Of a stretch of DNA of 13,020 nt, positions 1 through 6,512 are shown in pieces (within the stretch, counting starts at the first letter, position 1; the number at the start of each line of letters is the position of its first letter). The DNA is from JBHHYS01 sp046757645 (lineage in GTDB: Bacteria; Acidobacteriota; Terriglobia; Acidiferrales; 2-02-FULL-67-57), in assembly GCA_046757645.1 (NCBI GenBank), contig JBHHYS010000064.1, forward strand, positions 1-13,020. Reading direction: 5' to 3'. The notes under the pieces were generated by a model. The model worked only from the letters and a program-made list of their open reading frames with translations. It was not told the origin of the DNA and ran no database searches. The position numbers and the translations under genes are program-made.

Positions 1-43
1 GGGCCCCCGACCCCGGCGGGCAAAGGCTCCGCTCTCTCCCGCC

Positions 44-73
44 TTGACAACCCCCTGACCCCCTGCCTACCAT
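44..73 (+). promoter_or_regulatory. candidate sigma-70 promoter upstream of the O-antigen ligase gene
   Basis: A perfect TTGACA lies at 44-49, followed after 18 bases by TACCAT at 68-73 (4 of 6 matches to TATAAT). A start site near 80 would leave only about 15 bases of leader before the TTG codon at 95, and no strong Shine-Dalgarno sequence is visible there. The -35 box is convincing and the -10 box is weak. Sequence to the left of the window is not visible, so an operon with upstream genes cannot be excluded. Confidence 0.35.
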
Positions 74-94
74 CAGCCGCCCTGGGTTCCACTG

Positions 95-1561
95 TTGCCC
101 ACCGCCGCCAATAACCGCGGGAACCGCGTCGCCCTCTTTTTCCTGTTCGCCTTCGCCGCGGCTCTGCCGCACTCCATTGCCGGGGCGCAGACCGCGGCCG
201 TGCTGGCGGCGCTGGTGTGGCTCGTCGGACTGCTGGTACAGCGGCAACGTCCCCTGGCCACCCCCCTGGATGTGCCGATTCTGCTGTTTCTCCTGGTCAG
301 CGGGCTGGCGGCGCTGTTTTCGCTCGATCCGGCCGCTAGCGTGACCAAGCTGGGCAGCACCGCCCTGATCCTGATCGTGCCGCTGACCGCCGGGACAATC
401 CAAACCCGGCGACAAGCGCTGGCTCTGGTGCTGGTGCTGCTGGGGTCGGCTTCGGTAAGCGCCGCCGTCGCCGTCGGGGAAAAGATTGTGGGGCGCGGCG
501 TAGAAGTGGTGGCGCTGGCCGCGGATAGCCCCTTCCGGCGCCGCGTTCAACCCCGCGACGTAATCCTGGCCTGCGACGCCCAGAGAATCGCGGGCCCGGC
601 CCACTTTGCCCAACTTCTGGCCGCGCACAACCGCACCTTGCCGCTCGTCTGTCAGGGATTGCAAGGCGGGATGATTCCCTACACGCTGAAGATTCCCCCC
701 CGACGATTGCCCGAGGAAGCCTCCCCCGGGGCGTGGGGCTACAAGGTCAAGCCCGGCCGCCGCATTCGCGCCCGCGGCACCTACAGCCACTTTGTCACCT
801 ACGCCGGGGTTATGCTGCAGCTCGCCGCCCTGACCATCGGCCTCTGGCTGGCCTATCGCCGCAAGTGGAGCCCGCCGGGCGTGGGGCTCGCCCTGTTGGC
901 CTTTCTGCTGGTGGGAACCCTGGCGGCCACCTTCACCCGTGCCTCCTGGGCTGCGCTGGCGCTGGCAGCCCTGGCGATGGTGTGGATGAAGGTAGGCTGG
1001 CGGGGGCGCATAGCGGCGGTGCTGGCAGCGCTGCTGGCCCTGGGGGGGCTGAACGCGTTGCTGGTGCGCTGGCGGGGCACGGGCTTCTACAACCCCGCCG
1101 ACTCGAGCATTCAGTACCGGCTGGCGATGTGGGCCGACGGTCGACGGCTCATCGGCGAGCATCCCTGGCTGGGCGTGGGAATGGAGACGGTGGGCAACCA
1201 CTGGCAGGAGCTCGGCGTGCGCACCTACGAGCGGTTCGGGTTGCGCAGCCACTTCCACTCCACCCCCATCCAACTGGGGGTAGAGCGGGGACTGCTGGGG
1301 CTGGCTGCCTGGCTGCTGCTGATGGGGCTTTACGTCCGTCTGCTGGTGCGATTGGTGGTGCGGACAGGCCGCCGGGACGATTGGTGGAGTCGCGGCCTCG
1401 CCCTGGGCAGCTTCGGCGCCACCAGCGGCTTTCTGGCCAGCAGCCTGGTGCACTACAACTTCGGCGACTCGGAAGTGGTGATGGTCTTCTGGCTGCTGGC
1501 GGGCGTCGCCGTGGCGCTCGACCGCCTGACCTCCGCCCCGGAGAACCCGTCCCCTTCCTAG
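95..1561 (+). CDS. O-antigen ligase family membrane protein with a PDZ-like insertion
   Basis: This is a 488-aa polytopic inner-membrane protein of the O-antigen ligase/polymerase (Wzy_C) superfamily, whose members transfer or polymerise lipid-linked glycans on the periplasmic face. Hydrophobic segments lie at about 11-50, 58-78, 88-102, 108-128, 232-254, 262-280, 284-298, 306-324, 396-420 and 434-478. Family signatures are the Arg of FTRASW (residues 279-284), the HPWLGVG motif (356-362) and a large loop ending in SHFHSTPIQL (385-394), which precedes a membrane segment. Residues about 133-200 are not membrane-like. They read as a PDZ-type fold (a VxxV strand, SPF, then QPRDVILACDAQRI) inserted in a loop. 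The frame is closed by TGA at 56-58, and the only conventional start before the first membrane segment is TTG at 95, so the start is moderately secure. The gene converges with the phosphatase operon. Its substrate (O-antigen, exopolysaccharide or protein glycan) cannot be told from sequence. Confidence 0.85.
   Translation: MPTAANNRGNRVALFFLFAFAAALPHSIAGAQTAAVLAALVWLVGLLVQRQRPLATPLDVPILLFLLVSGLAALFSLDPAASVTKLGSTALILIVPLTAGTIQTRRQALALVLVLLGSASVSAAVAVGEKIVGRGVEVVALAADSPFRRRVQPRDVILACDAQRIAGPAHFAQLLAAHNRTLPLVCQGLQGGMIPYTLKIPPRRLPEEASPGAWGYKVKPGRRIRARGTYSHFVTYAGVMLQLAALTIGLWLAYRRKWSPPGVGLALLAFLLVGTLAATFTRASWAALALAALAMVWMKVGWRGRIAAVLAALLALGGLNALLVRWRGTGFYNPADSSIQYRLAMWADGRRLIGEHPWLGVGMETVGNHWQELGVRTYERFGLRSHFHSTPIQLGVERGLLGLAAWLLLMGLYVRLLVRLVVRTGRRDDWWSRGLALGSFGATSGFLASSLVHYNFGDSEVVMVFWLLAGVAVALDRLTSAPENPSPS
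491..694 (+). other. PDZ-like domain inserted in the ligase (residues about 133-200)
   Basis: Between the fourth and fifth membrane regions the protein has about 70 soluble residues with the PDZ pattern: a beta strand (GRGVEVVALAA), SPF, then RVQPRDVILACDAQRI, where PDZ domains have GL-x-x-GD-x-I-x-x-x-(N/D)-G-x-x-I, then a helix-like HFAQLLAAH and a closing strand. The usual Gly before Asp is Arg here, so this is a divergent match. PDZ domains bind C-terminal peptides. The most likely location is a periplasmic loop, which is inferred from membrane topology. Confidence 0.6.
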
Positions 1562-1581
1562 CGTGGATGCTGATCGGGTGG

Positions 1582-1602
1582 CGCCCCGACTTTGTCGGGG
1601 CG
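1582..1602. terminator. hairpin between convergent genes (possible bidirectional terminator)
   Basis: CGCCCCGAC at 1582-1590 pairs perfectly with GTCGGGGCG at 1594-1602 around a TTT loop, giving a 9-bp GC-rich stem. It sits 21 bases after the ligase stop codon and just beyond the natural end of the phosphatase domain. No T-tract follows on either strand, so classical intrinsic termination is uncertain. The arm contains GCCCCGACA (read on the minus strand), a 9-mer also found at the tail of the REP elements near 11.2-12.5 kb, so it may be a dispersed palindrome used as a terminator. Confidence 0.45.
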
Positions 1603-1604
1603 GC

Positions 1605-2992
1605 TCAGGGGAAGTAGAACTCCCCGGCTGTTCCGGCGAATCGAACAGTTCCCGCAACGCTCGTCCTTCGGCGTCCGGCAACTCCAATCCCAGCAGCCAG
1701 GCAACTGTGGGGGCGACATCGAGTATGGACACCGTGGCGAGCCGCCCGGGTTTCACCCCCGCGCCGGCCACCACGAAGGTGGCGAGTTGATCCGGGCGGT
1801 CCGGGCTGTAGCCGTGTGTCGCCCGGGTCCATGCTGCCTCGACCAACTCGCCCTGCAGCGAGCCGCTGAAATAGAATCCCGGCGCCGCCTCCAGAATAAT
1901 GAAGGCCCCCCGGTCGGGACTGCGCCGCGCCGTCTCTTGGGGGGAATAGAGGCGGCCCATGCCGCTCGCCGGGTCGGCGGCCAACGGCGAGAAAAGCTCC
2001 AGGAGCTTCTCCTGGGTCGCCGCGTCGTCAGGGTCTTTGAGAATGACCTCGCAGACACCCCCGCCACAAATCGGGGCCGCCTTCCAGCTGCGGAGGCGCC
2101 CGCGCTCATCCAGCGTGAGCAGGCCGGCGCGGCGCAGGAGTATGGCCGGGCGGACAACTTTTTCCACCGGAGCGAAGCCGTGGTCGGAGACCACAAAGAG
2201 CACCGTGCGCGGTGCCATCCCGGTCTCAGCCAGAGCGGCGAGGATGCGAGCGAGCTGCGCATCAGCGGTTTCAATCGCCGCACGCGTCTCGGCGGCGTCG
2301 AGTCCGTAGGTGTGGTGGGCGTGGTCGACCCCGATCAAGTGGAGCAAGAGCAGGTTAGGGCGCAGCGTGCGGATGAGGTGAACGGCGATGTCCGCCAAGT
2401 CTTGGTCCCGGGTGTCCGGCGGGGTGTCAAAACGGAAGCCGGGGAAGCGCTGCTCGACCCCGCGGAGCAAACCGGGAGTGGAAATCGCGCGCAGCAACTT
2501 GGGGTCGTCGCGGTCGCCCCGCCAGAACTCCGGAACAATCGCATCCACCCGCGCCCCCAAGCTGACCGGCCAGAAGACCATTGCGGTGCGCAAACCCTTT
2601 TTCTCCGCCGCTTGATAGACAGTGGGGGCGCGCACCTCCTTGGCGTACCAGCGCAAACCGAACCGCATCTCCGGGTCGGCCGCCCGGTTGGTGAAGATGC
2701 CGTGGCGGACGGGCGCTACCCCCGTGACCAGGCTGGTATGCGCCGGATAGGTGAGCGTGGGAAACACCGAGCGCATCCCTCGGGCGGCAGCGCCTTCGGC
2801 GACCAGCGCCCGCAGGGTGGGAATCTTCAGGCCGTAGCGCTCCGGCTCTAGGTAATAGGCAGGGCGGAAGCCGTCGAGCGAAACCACCACGACATGCTCA
2901 ACCTCAGCCGCGGCGACTGGCACCGCCACTACCAGGACGAGCACAAGCAGACCGAGGCTCGTCGCAGCTATCGTTTGACGCCAGAGTGGCAT
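1605..2992 (-). CDS. secreted alkaline phosphatase/NPP-family phosphohydrolase (3' end uncertain)
   Basis: The minus-strand frame from ATG at 2992 encodes an alkaline-phosphatase-superfamily enzyme of the nucleotide pyrophosphatase/phosphodiesterase type, which hydrolyses phosphoester or phosphodiester bonds with two metal ions. Residues 1-29 form a signal peptide (positive MPLWR, a long Leu/Val core, AAA before the cut), so the enzyme is exported. All expected ligands are visible: D40 (SLDG), nucleophile T81 (PTLTYPAH), D223 and H227 (GVDHAHH), D270-H271 (SDHGF) and H393 (THGYSP). The domain ends near residue 450 (LPDAEGRALRELF). There is no stop in this frame afterwards: it remains open to base 1, antisense to the ligase gene. 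A one-base shift would end it at TGA 1607-1605 and the other shift at TAG 1560-1558. The end given here is the nearer of these. The gene lies 42 bases after the 80-aa gene on the same strand. The physiological substrate is unknown. Confidence 0.82.
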
Positions 2993-3034
2993 AAACGGGA
3001 ACGCCGGCCGGAGACGAAGGGCACGGCCAAGACT

Positions 3035-3277
3035 TCAGCCGGAGAGGCGGGCGCGGCGGAAGGATTCCAGCGTCCAAGCATCGTCGCAGGCGTTTTCGTT
3101 ATGACGGAGGATGTAGATGTTGCCGTCGTCGGCCCGCACCCGGAAGTAGATGTCCTCCGGGCTGTACCATTGGTCGAGCACCTCTTCCACTTGGTAGCGG
3201 CGCTCGCGCAGGTAGAAGCAGAGCGGCCGCTGGTCGGCTTTGTGCCCGGCGTAGCACTCCACCCGCAGCCGCATCAT
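3035..3277 (-). CDS. small conserved hypothetical protein (80 aa)
   Basis: This is an 80-residue soluble protein with no signal peptide or membrane segment. It begins MMRLRVECYAGHKADQRP and continues with the alternating polar/hydrophobic pattern of a small beta-sheet protein. Notable parts are YQVEEVLDQWYSPEDIYFRV, a DDGNIYILRH strand and a C-terminal WTLESFRR. I recall proteins of this type as widespread uncharacterised small proteins in Acidobacteriota, but no function is known to me. It is the second gene of a minus-strand set, between the 276-aa unknown and the phosphatase. The tight 42-base gap to the phosphatase suggests co-transcription. The coherent coding pattern and this position make it a real gene. 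The second Met, at 3274, is an alternative start. Confidence 0.72.
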   Translation of the reverse strand: MMRLRVECYAGHKADQRPLCFYLRERRYQVEEVLDQWYSPEDIYFRVRADDGNIYILRHNENACDDAWTLESFRRARLSG

Positions 3278-3281
3278 CTCG

Positions 3282-3362
3282 CTACCCCACCCCTGACTCT
3301 ACCCCAGCCGGCACCGCTGGGCAAGGGCTTGTCCGGTGGGGTCCGTGCGGGGGGTGGGATAG
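3282..3362. repeat. 81-bp imperfect palindromic element between two operon genes
   Basis: CTACCCCACCCC at 3282-3293 is matched, in reverse complement, by GGGGTGGGATAG at 3351-3362 (11 of 12 pairs). Nested inside are ACCCCAGCCGG near 3301-3311 and CCGGTGGGGT at 3333-3342, which pair with one bulge, and a small CCAGCCGGCACCGCTGG stem-loop at 3304-3320 can also form. The element fills almost the whole gap between the 276-aa and 80-aa genes. It could be a processing or attenuation structure that sets the ratio of the two products, or a dispersed palindromic repeat. Only one copy was noticed in this window. Confidence 0.5.
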
Positions 3363-3382
3363 TGAGGTGCGGGAACGGCGCG

Positions 3383-4213
3383 TTAGTCGAGCAGGCGGGC
3401 GAGCAGGCCTTTTTTCTTTTTCGGGGGCGGCTGATATGCCTTGAAGAGCGCGGCGGGGAGCTTGCGCTTGCCGTTCTCCTGCACCTTGTCGGGCCCTCGC
3501 CGCTGACGAACCTTCTCCTGAAGCTGGCAGACGATCTTCTTGGCGGAACCCGCTTCCCGGGGAGCGACCCCGATGGTCTCCCCCTGGCGGTTCTTCAGGA
3601 GGCGCCAATCGTCGTCCTCGACCACATCGACCCGCTCGGGAAAAAGCTCCAGGAACCGCTCCAGGTACTCTTCGTCAAACGCCGGGCAGAACTGATAGCC
3701 GCGGTAAAGCTGCTGCTTGACGTAGTCGGCGATGCGCCCTTTGTCGAACACCCAGACGCCGCCACTCTCCAGCCGGCCGTAGGTGAGCCACTCGTTGCTG
3801 ATGCGGTCGGAGAAGTTGGCAATCGCGTAGCGACACCCAAATCCGCTCCAGAAGTTGCCATCGAAGAAGCAGTGGTCCCGCCGGGGCTTGTGCACGAACT
3901 CCTGGAAGCAGTGGGTAAGCTGGGCCATTTCGTACCAGTCCATCTCCGCGCCGTGGAACCAAGCGCGTTTGTGGCGAAGGTCCCAGACGGCGTCCTTCAA
4001 TTCCTGCAAGGCGTCGAGTTCGTCAAGCGGGTAGGTGACCCGCACCCGCAGGCTCTTGCCCGCTCCGAACTCCTGGAAGGTCGGATGCTTGCGGGCCACT
4101 TCCAGGGCCTGCGCGAAGGCCGGGACGGCGGCGTAGGAAAGCTCGACCGTGATCCCCTGCAGGGAAACACCCGGCTCGACCTCTGGATTGGCTTGTTTCT
4201 CCTCGCCCATCAT
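3383..4213 (-). CDS. conserved hypothetical protein (276 aa)
   Basis: This is a soluble, probably cytoplasmic protein that I do not recognise as any functional family. Residues 15-70 (VSLQGITVELSYAAVPAFA and on to VRVTYPLDE) look like an alpha/beta region. The central part (about 75-175) is rich in aromatic and Cys/His residues: WFHGAEMDWYEM, THCFQEF, HKPRRDHCFFDG, FWSGFGCRYAI. A second segment (about 175-215) includes YRGYQFCPAFDEEYLERFLELF. The tail (about 255-276) is a basic Pro/Lys run followed by GLLARLLD, perhaps a flexible nucleic-acid- or membrane-contacting end. The start at 4213 is preceded by AGAGG at about 8 bases and by a candidate promoter. It heads a minus-strand operon with the 80-aa protein and the secreted phosphatase. 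The reading frame is intact. Confidence 0.7.
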   Translation of the reverse strand: MMGEEKQANPEVEPGVSLQGITVELSYAAVPAFAQALEVARKHPTFQEFGAGKSLRVRVTYPLDELDALQELKDAVWDLRHKRAWFHGAEMDWYEMAQLTHCFQEFVHKPRRDHCFFDGNFWSGFGCRYAIANFSDRISNEWLTYGRLESGGVWVFDKGRIADYVKQQLYRGYQFCPAFDEEYLERFLELFPERVDVVEDDDWRLLKNRQGETIGVAPREAGSAKKIVCQLQEKVRQRRGPDKVQENGKRKLPAALFKAYQPPPKKKKGLLARLLD

Positions 4214-4238
4214 CCATCATCCTCTCAGCCGGGCCGCC

Positions 4239-4267
4239 ATTCTAGCCACAACCGTGCCGACACGCAA
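4239..4267 (-). promoter_or_regulatory. candidate promoter of the minus-strand operon
   Basis: On the minus strand, TTGCGT (4267-4262) and TAGAAT (4244-4239, 5 of 6 matches to the -10 consensus) are separated by 17 bases. Transcription would begin near 4232, about 20 bases before the start codon at 4213, leaving room for the AGAGG ribosome binding site. The -35 box is weak (3 of 6). Confidence 0.42.
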
Positions 4268-4319
4268 CGCCCCGCCCCCGGTAGGCTGCGGATTTTTCCC
4301 GGCGCTCGAACGCCGCTCC

Positions 4320-4328
4320 TGCTATAGA
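4320..4328 (+). promoter_or_regulatory. candidate extended -10 promoter of the sugar ABC operon
   Basis: TGCTATAGA at 4320-4328 matches an extended -10 (TGn then TATAGA, 4 of 6 matches). No clear -35 box is seen at the expected distance, as is usual for extended -10 promoters. A start near 4335 gives a leader of about 17 bases before the ATG at 4352. It lies back to back with the promoter of the leftward operon. The roughly 50 bases between them could hold a shared operator, but no clear operator palindrome was recognised. Confidence 0.4.
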
Positions 4329-4351
4329 CTACCTTCACCACAGGGGTTTCG

Positions 4352-5629
4352 ATGAGACGTGGCGTCCCATTGGCGGGAACCGTGTTGCTGGCGCTTGCCG
4401 CCCTGGCACCGGGGTGTGCGCGGCCGCCGCGCGCGGACGCCCCCGTGACCCTGGTCTTCAAGCACGCCAAGCATCCCCGCTACCAATTCCTCAACAAACT
4501 GATTCGCGAATTTCAAGCCCAGCATCCCGGCATCCGGGTGCGGGAAGAGATTCTGCCGGCGAGCACCGACGAGCAGCATCAGTTCTACGTCATCAACCTG
4601 GCCGCGGAAGCGGCTGATTTTGATGTAATCGATATGGACGTCATCTGGGTGCCCGAGTTCGCCCGCGCCGGCTGGCTGGTGGAACTGACCTCGCACCTTC
4701 CCCCCGAGGAGCTCACCCCGCTGAATCCGGCGGCGCTGCGGGCGGACTGGCTGCAGGGAAAACTCTTTGCCGTGCCCTGGTTCGTGGATGTCGGCGTGCT
4801 CTACTACCGTCGCGATCTCCTCGCCAAGTACGGTTTTGGCCCCCCGGCCACCTACCCCGAACTGCTCGCCCAAGCCCGGCACATCCTGGCCAACGAGGCC
4901 AACGATTCGCTGATGGGCTTTGTCTGGCAGGGAATGCAGTACGAAGGGCTGGTGTGCACGGCGCTGGAGTTCATTCGCGGGAATGGCGGCGACGTGCTGG
5001 CGCCTGACGCCGAGGTGGCTCTCACCGAACCGGCCACCCTCGAAGCCCTCACCTTTATGAGGGAACTGATTCGTCCCCAAGGGGTGACCCCGGCGCTCGT
5101 CACCACCCTCAACGAAGAAGCGACCCGCCTCATCTTCCAGTCCGGCCGCGCCGTCTTCATGCGCAACTGGCCGTATGCCTGGGGGCTGCTCAACCAGCCG
5201 GACTCGCCCGTCGCCGGGCGTGTGGGCCTGACCACGGTGCCGCACTTCCCCGACCACGCCAGCGCCCCCACCCTGGGCGGCTTCCACCTGGGCGTGAACG
5301 CCTACTCGCGCCACCCCAAAGCGGCCATCAAGTTCGTGCGCTTTATGATCAGCTACCGGGCGCAAAGAGAAATCATTCTCAACCTCGGTGTGCTGGCGGC
5401 CCACCGCCGGGTCTACCGCGACCCGGCGGTGCGCGCTGCCCTGCCCTTTCTCGAGGATTTGCTCCCCTCGCTGGCGCGGGTCCAGCCTCGACCGGTAACA
5501 CCCTATTACTTGATGATCTCGCAGATTCTTCAGCCGGAGCTCAGCGCCGTGGTCACCGGGATTCGCTCCCCGGACGCCGCCATGCGGTTGGCCAAGCAGC
5601 AGATCGAGCACCTGTTGGAGGCCCGATGA
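4352..5629 (+). CDS. carbohydrate ABC transporter substrate-binding lipoprotein
   Basis: This is a 425-aa family-1 extracellular solute-binding protein, the ligand receptor of a CUT1-type sugar importer. Residues 1-21 are a lipoprotein signal (MRRG, a hydrophobic core, then LAPGC with Cys22 as the lipidation site; Pro at -2 is slightly off the lipobox consensus). The mature part shows family hallmarks: FVFKHAKH-like first strand, FQAQHPGIRV (about 54-63), DFDVIDMDVIWVPEFARAGWL (89-109), GKLFAVPWFVDVGVLYYRRDLL (136-157) and GGFHLGVNAYSRHPKAAIKFVRFM (C-terminal lobe). The length is typical. The DxIWxxEFAxxGWL pattern recalls maltose/trehalose-type receptors, but the ligand is not proven. It starts a four-gene operon and overlaps the next gene by 4 bases (ATGA). 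Confidence 0.9.
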   Translation: MRRGVPLAGTVLLALAALAPGCARPPRADAPVTLVFKHAKHPRYQFLNKLIREFQAQHPGIRVREEILPASTDEQHQFYVINLAAEAADFDVIDMDVIWVPEFARAGWLVELTSHLPPEELTPLNPAALRADWLQGKLFAVPWFVDVGVLYYRRDLLAKYGFGPPATYPELLAQARHILANEANDSLMGFVWQGMQYEGLVCTALEFIRGNGGDVLAPDAEVALTEPATLEALTFMRELIRPQGVTPALVTTLNEEATRLIFQSGRAVFMRNWPYAWGLLNQPDSPVAGRVGLTTVPHFPDHASAPTLGGFHLGVNAYSRHPKAAIKFVRFMISYRAQREIILNLGVLAAHRRVYRDPAVRAALPFLEDLLPSLARVQPRPVTPYYLMISQILQPELSAVVTGIRSPDAAMRLAKQQIEHLLEAR

Positions 5630-6504
5630 GCACGCTCGGGGGCGGGCGCCGCGAGTGGGCGAGCCGCTATAGCCTGCTGGCCCCGGCGGTGCTCTACGCC
5701 GCGGCGTTGGCGCTGGTTCCGGTTTTATTCACCGTGGGGCTCAGCTTCCACCGCCAGTTGCCCATCTTCAACATCTCCCGGTTCGTGGGACTGGAGAATT
5801 ACGCCTTTCTTCTCCGCGATGCCCGCTTCTGGAACGCGCTGGGGAACACCGCCTACTTCGTCGCCCTCTCCGTCACCCTGGAGCTCGGGCTGGGGCTGGG
5901 CTTCGCCCTGCTGCTCAACCAAAAGTTCCGCGGCCGCGGCCTGGCTCGCGCGCTGGTGCTGCTGCCCTGGGCAGTCCCGAACGTGGTGGGCGCCCGTTTC
6001 TGGGAATGGATTTTCAACGCCGACTATGGGGTGCTGAACTACTTGCTGGGGGTGAAGATTAACTGGCTGGGCGATCCCGGCTGGGCCCTGCATGCCGCTG
6101 TTTTGGCCGACGTGTGGAAGACGACGCCCTTCGCGGTGCTCCTGCTGCTGGCTGGCTTGCAGGTCATCCCGGCGGAACTCTACCAGGCGGCCCGCATCGA
6201 CGGGGCCACCCCCTGGCAGCTCTTCCGCCACATCACCCTGCCCTTGCTCAAGCCGGTAATCCTCCTGGTGCTGTTGTTTCGCAGCATGGACGCCGCCCGC
6301 ATCTTCGACCTGATTTTCGTGCTCACCGGCGGCGGCCCCGCCAACGAGACCGAAACCTTGGCGGTCTACGCCTACAAACTCCTCTACCGCACCCTGCAGT
6401 TCGGCTACGGCTCGGCGCTGGCGGTGGCCACTTTCCTTTTCATCTTTGCCTTGAGCCTGGCCTACCTCTACCACCTGCGCCGGGCCTGGCAGCTCCGGGG
6501 CTAG
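5626..6504 (+). CDS. sugar ABC transporter permease, MalF/UgpA type
   Basis: This is a 292-aa inner-membrane permease of the binding-protein-dependent transport family. There are six hydrophobic segments, at about 17-40, 72-98, 106-124, 155-180, 206-232 and 262-282. The EAA coupling loop that docks on the ATPase is clear at residues 184-206 (ELYQAARIDGA, then LFRHITLP). The GGGPANETETLAVYAYK stretch (235-251) is typical of MalF-like subunits. The start ATG overlaps the stop of the binding-protein gene, implying translational coupling. It forms the membrane channel with the next gene product. Confidence 0.93.
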   Translation: MSTLGGGRREWASRYSLLAPAVLYAAALALVPVLFTVGLSFHRQLPIFNISRFVGLENYAFLLRDARFWNALGNTAYFVALSVTLELGLGLGFALLLNQKFRGRGLARALVLLPWAVPNVVGARFWEWIFNADYGVLNYLLGVKINWLGDPGWALHAAVLADVWKTTPFAVLLLLAGLQVIPAELYQAARIDGATPWQLFRHITLPLLKPVILLVLLFRSMDAARIFDLIFVLTGGGPANETETLAVYAYKLLYRTLQFGYGSALAVATFLFIFALSLAYLYHLRRAWQLRG

Positions 6505-6512
6505 GAAGGGCG

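Noticed and set aside
1592..2851. Long plus-strand open frame (419 codons) over the phosphatase
   Set aside because: Its translation is low-complexity and rich in Arg, Gly and Glu with no domain. The opposite strand encodes an NPP-type enzyme with every catalytic residue, so this is a GC-driven shadow.
2894..4327. Plus-strand open frame (477 codons) over the two minus-strand unknown genes
   Set aside because: It crosses gene boundaries and the intergenic palindrome and shows no family features. The minus-strand proteins have coherent patterns, ribosome binding sites and operon spacing.
4322..5611. Minus-strand open frame (429 codons) over the binding-protein gene
   Set aside because: It is antisense to an unmistakable solute-binding lipoprotein in an intact ABC operon.
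6114..6512. N-terminal extension of the second permease into the first permease gene
   Set aside because: The extension translates to Pro/Arg/His-rich sequence in the wrong frame of the first permease. The conserved N-terminus and AGGAAGGG site put the start at 6513 or 6516.
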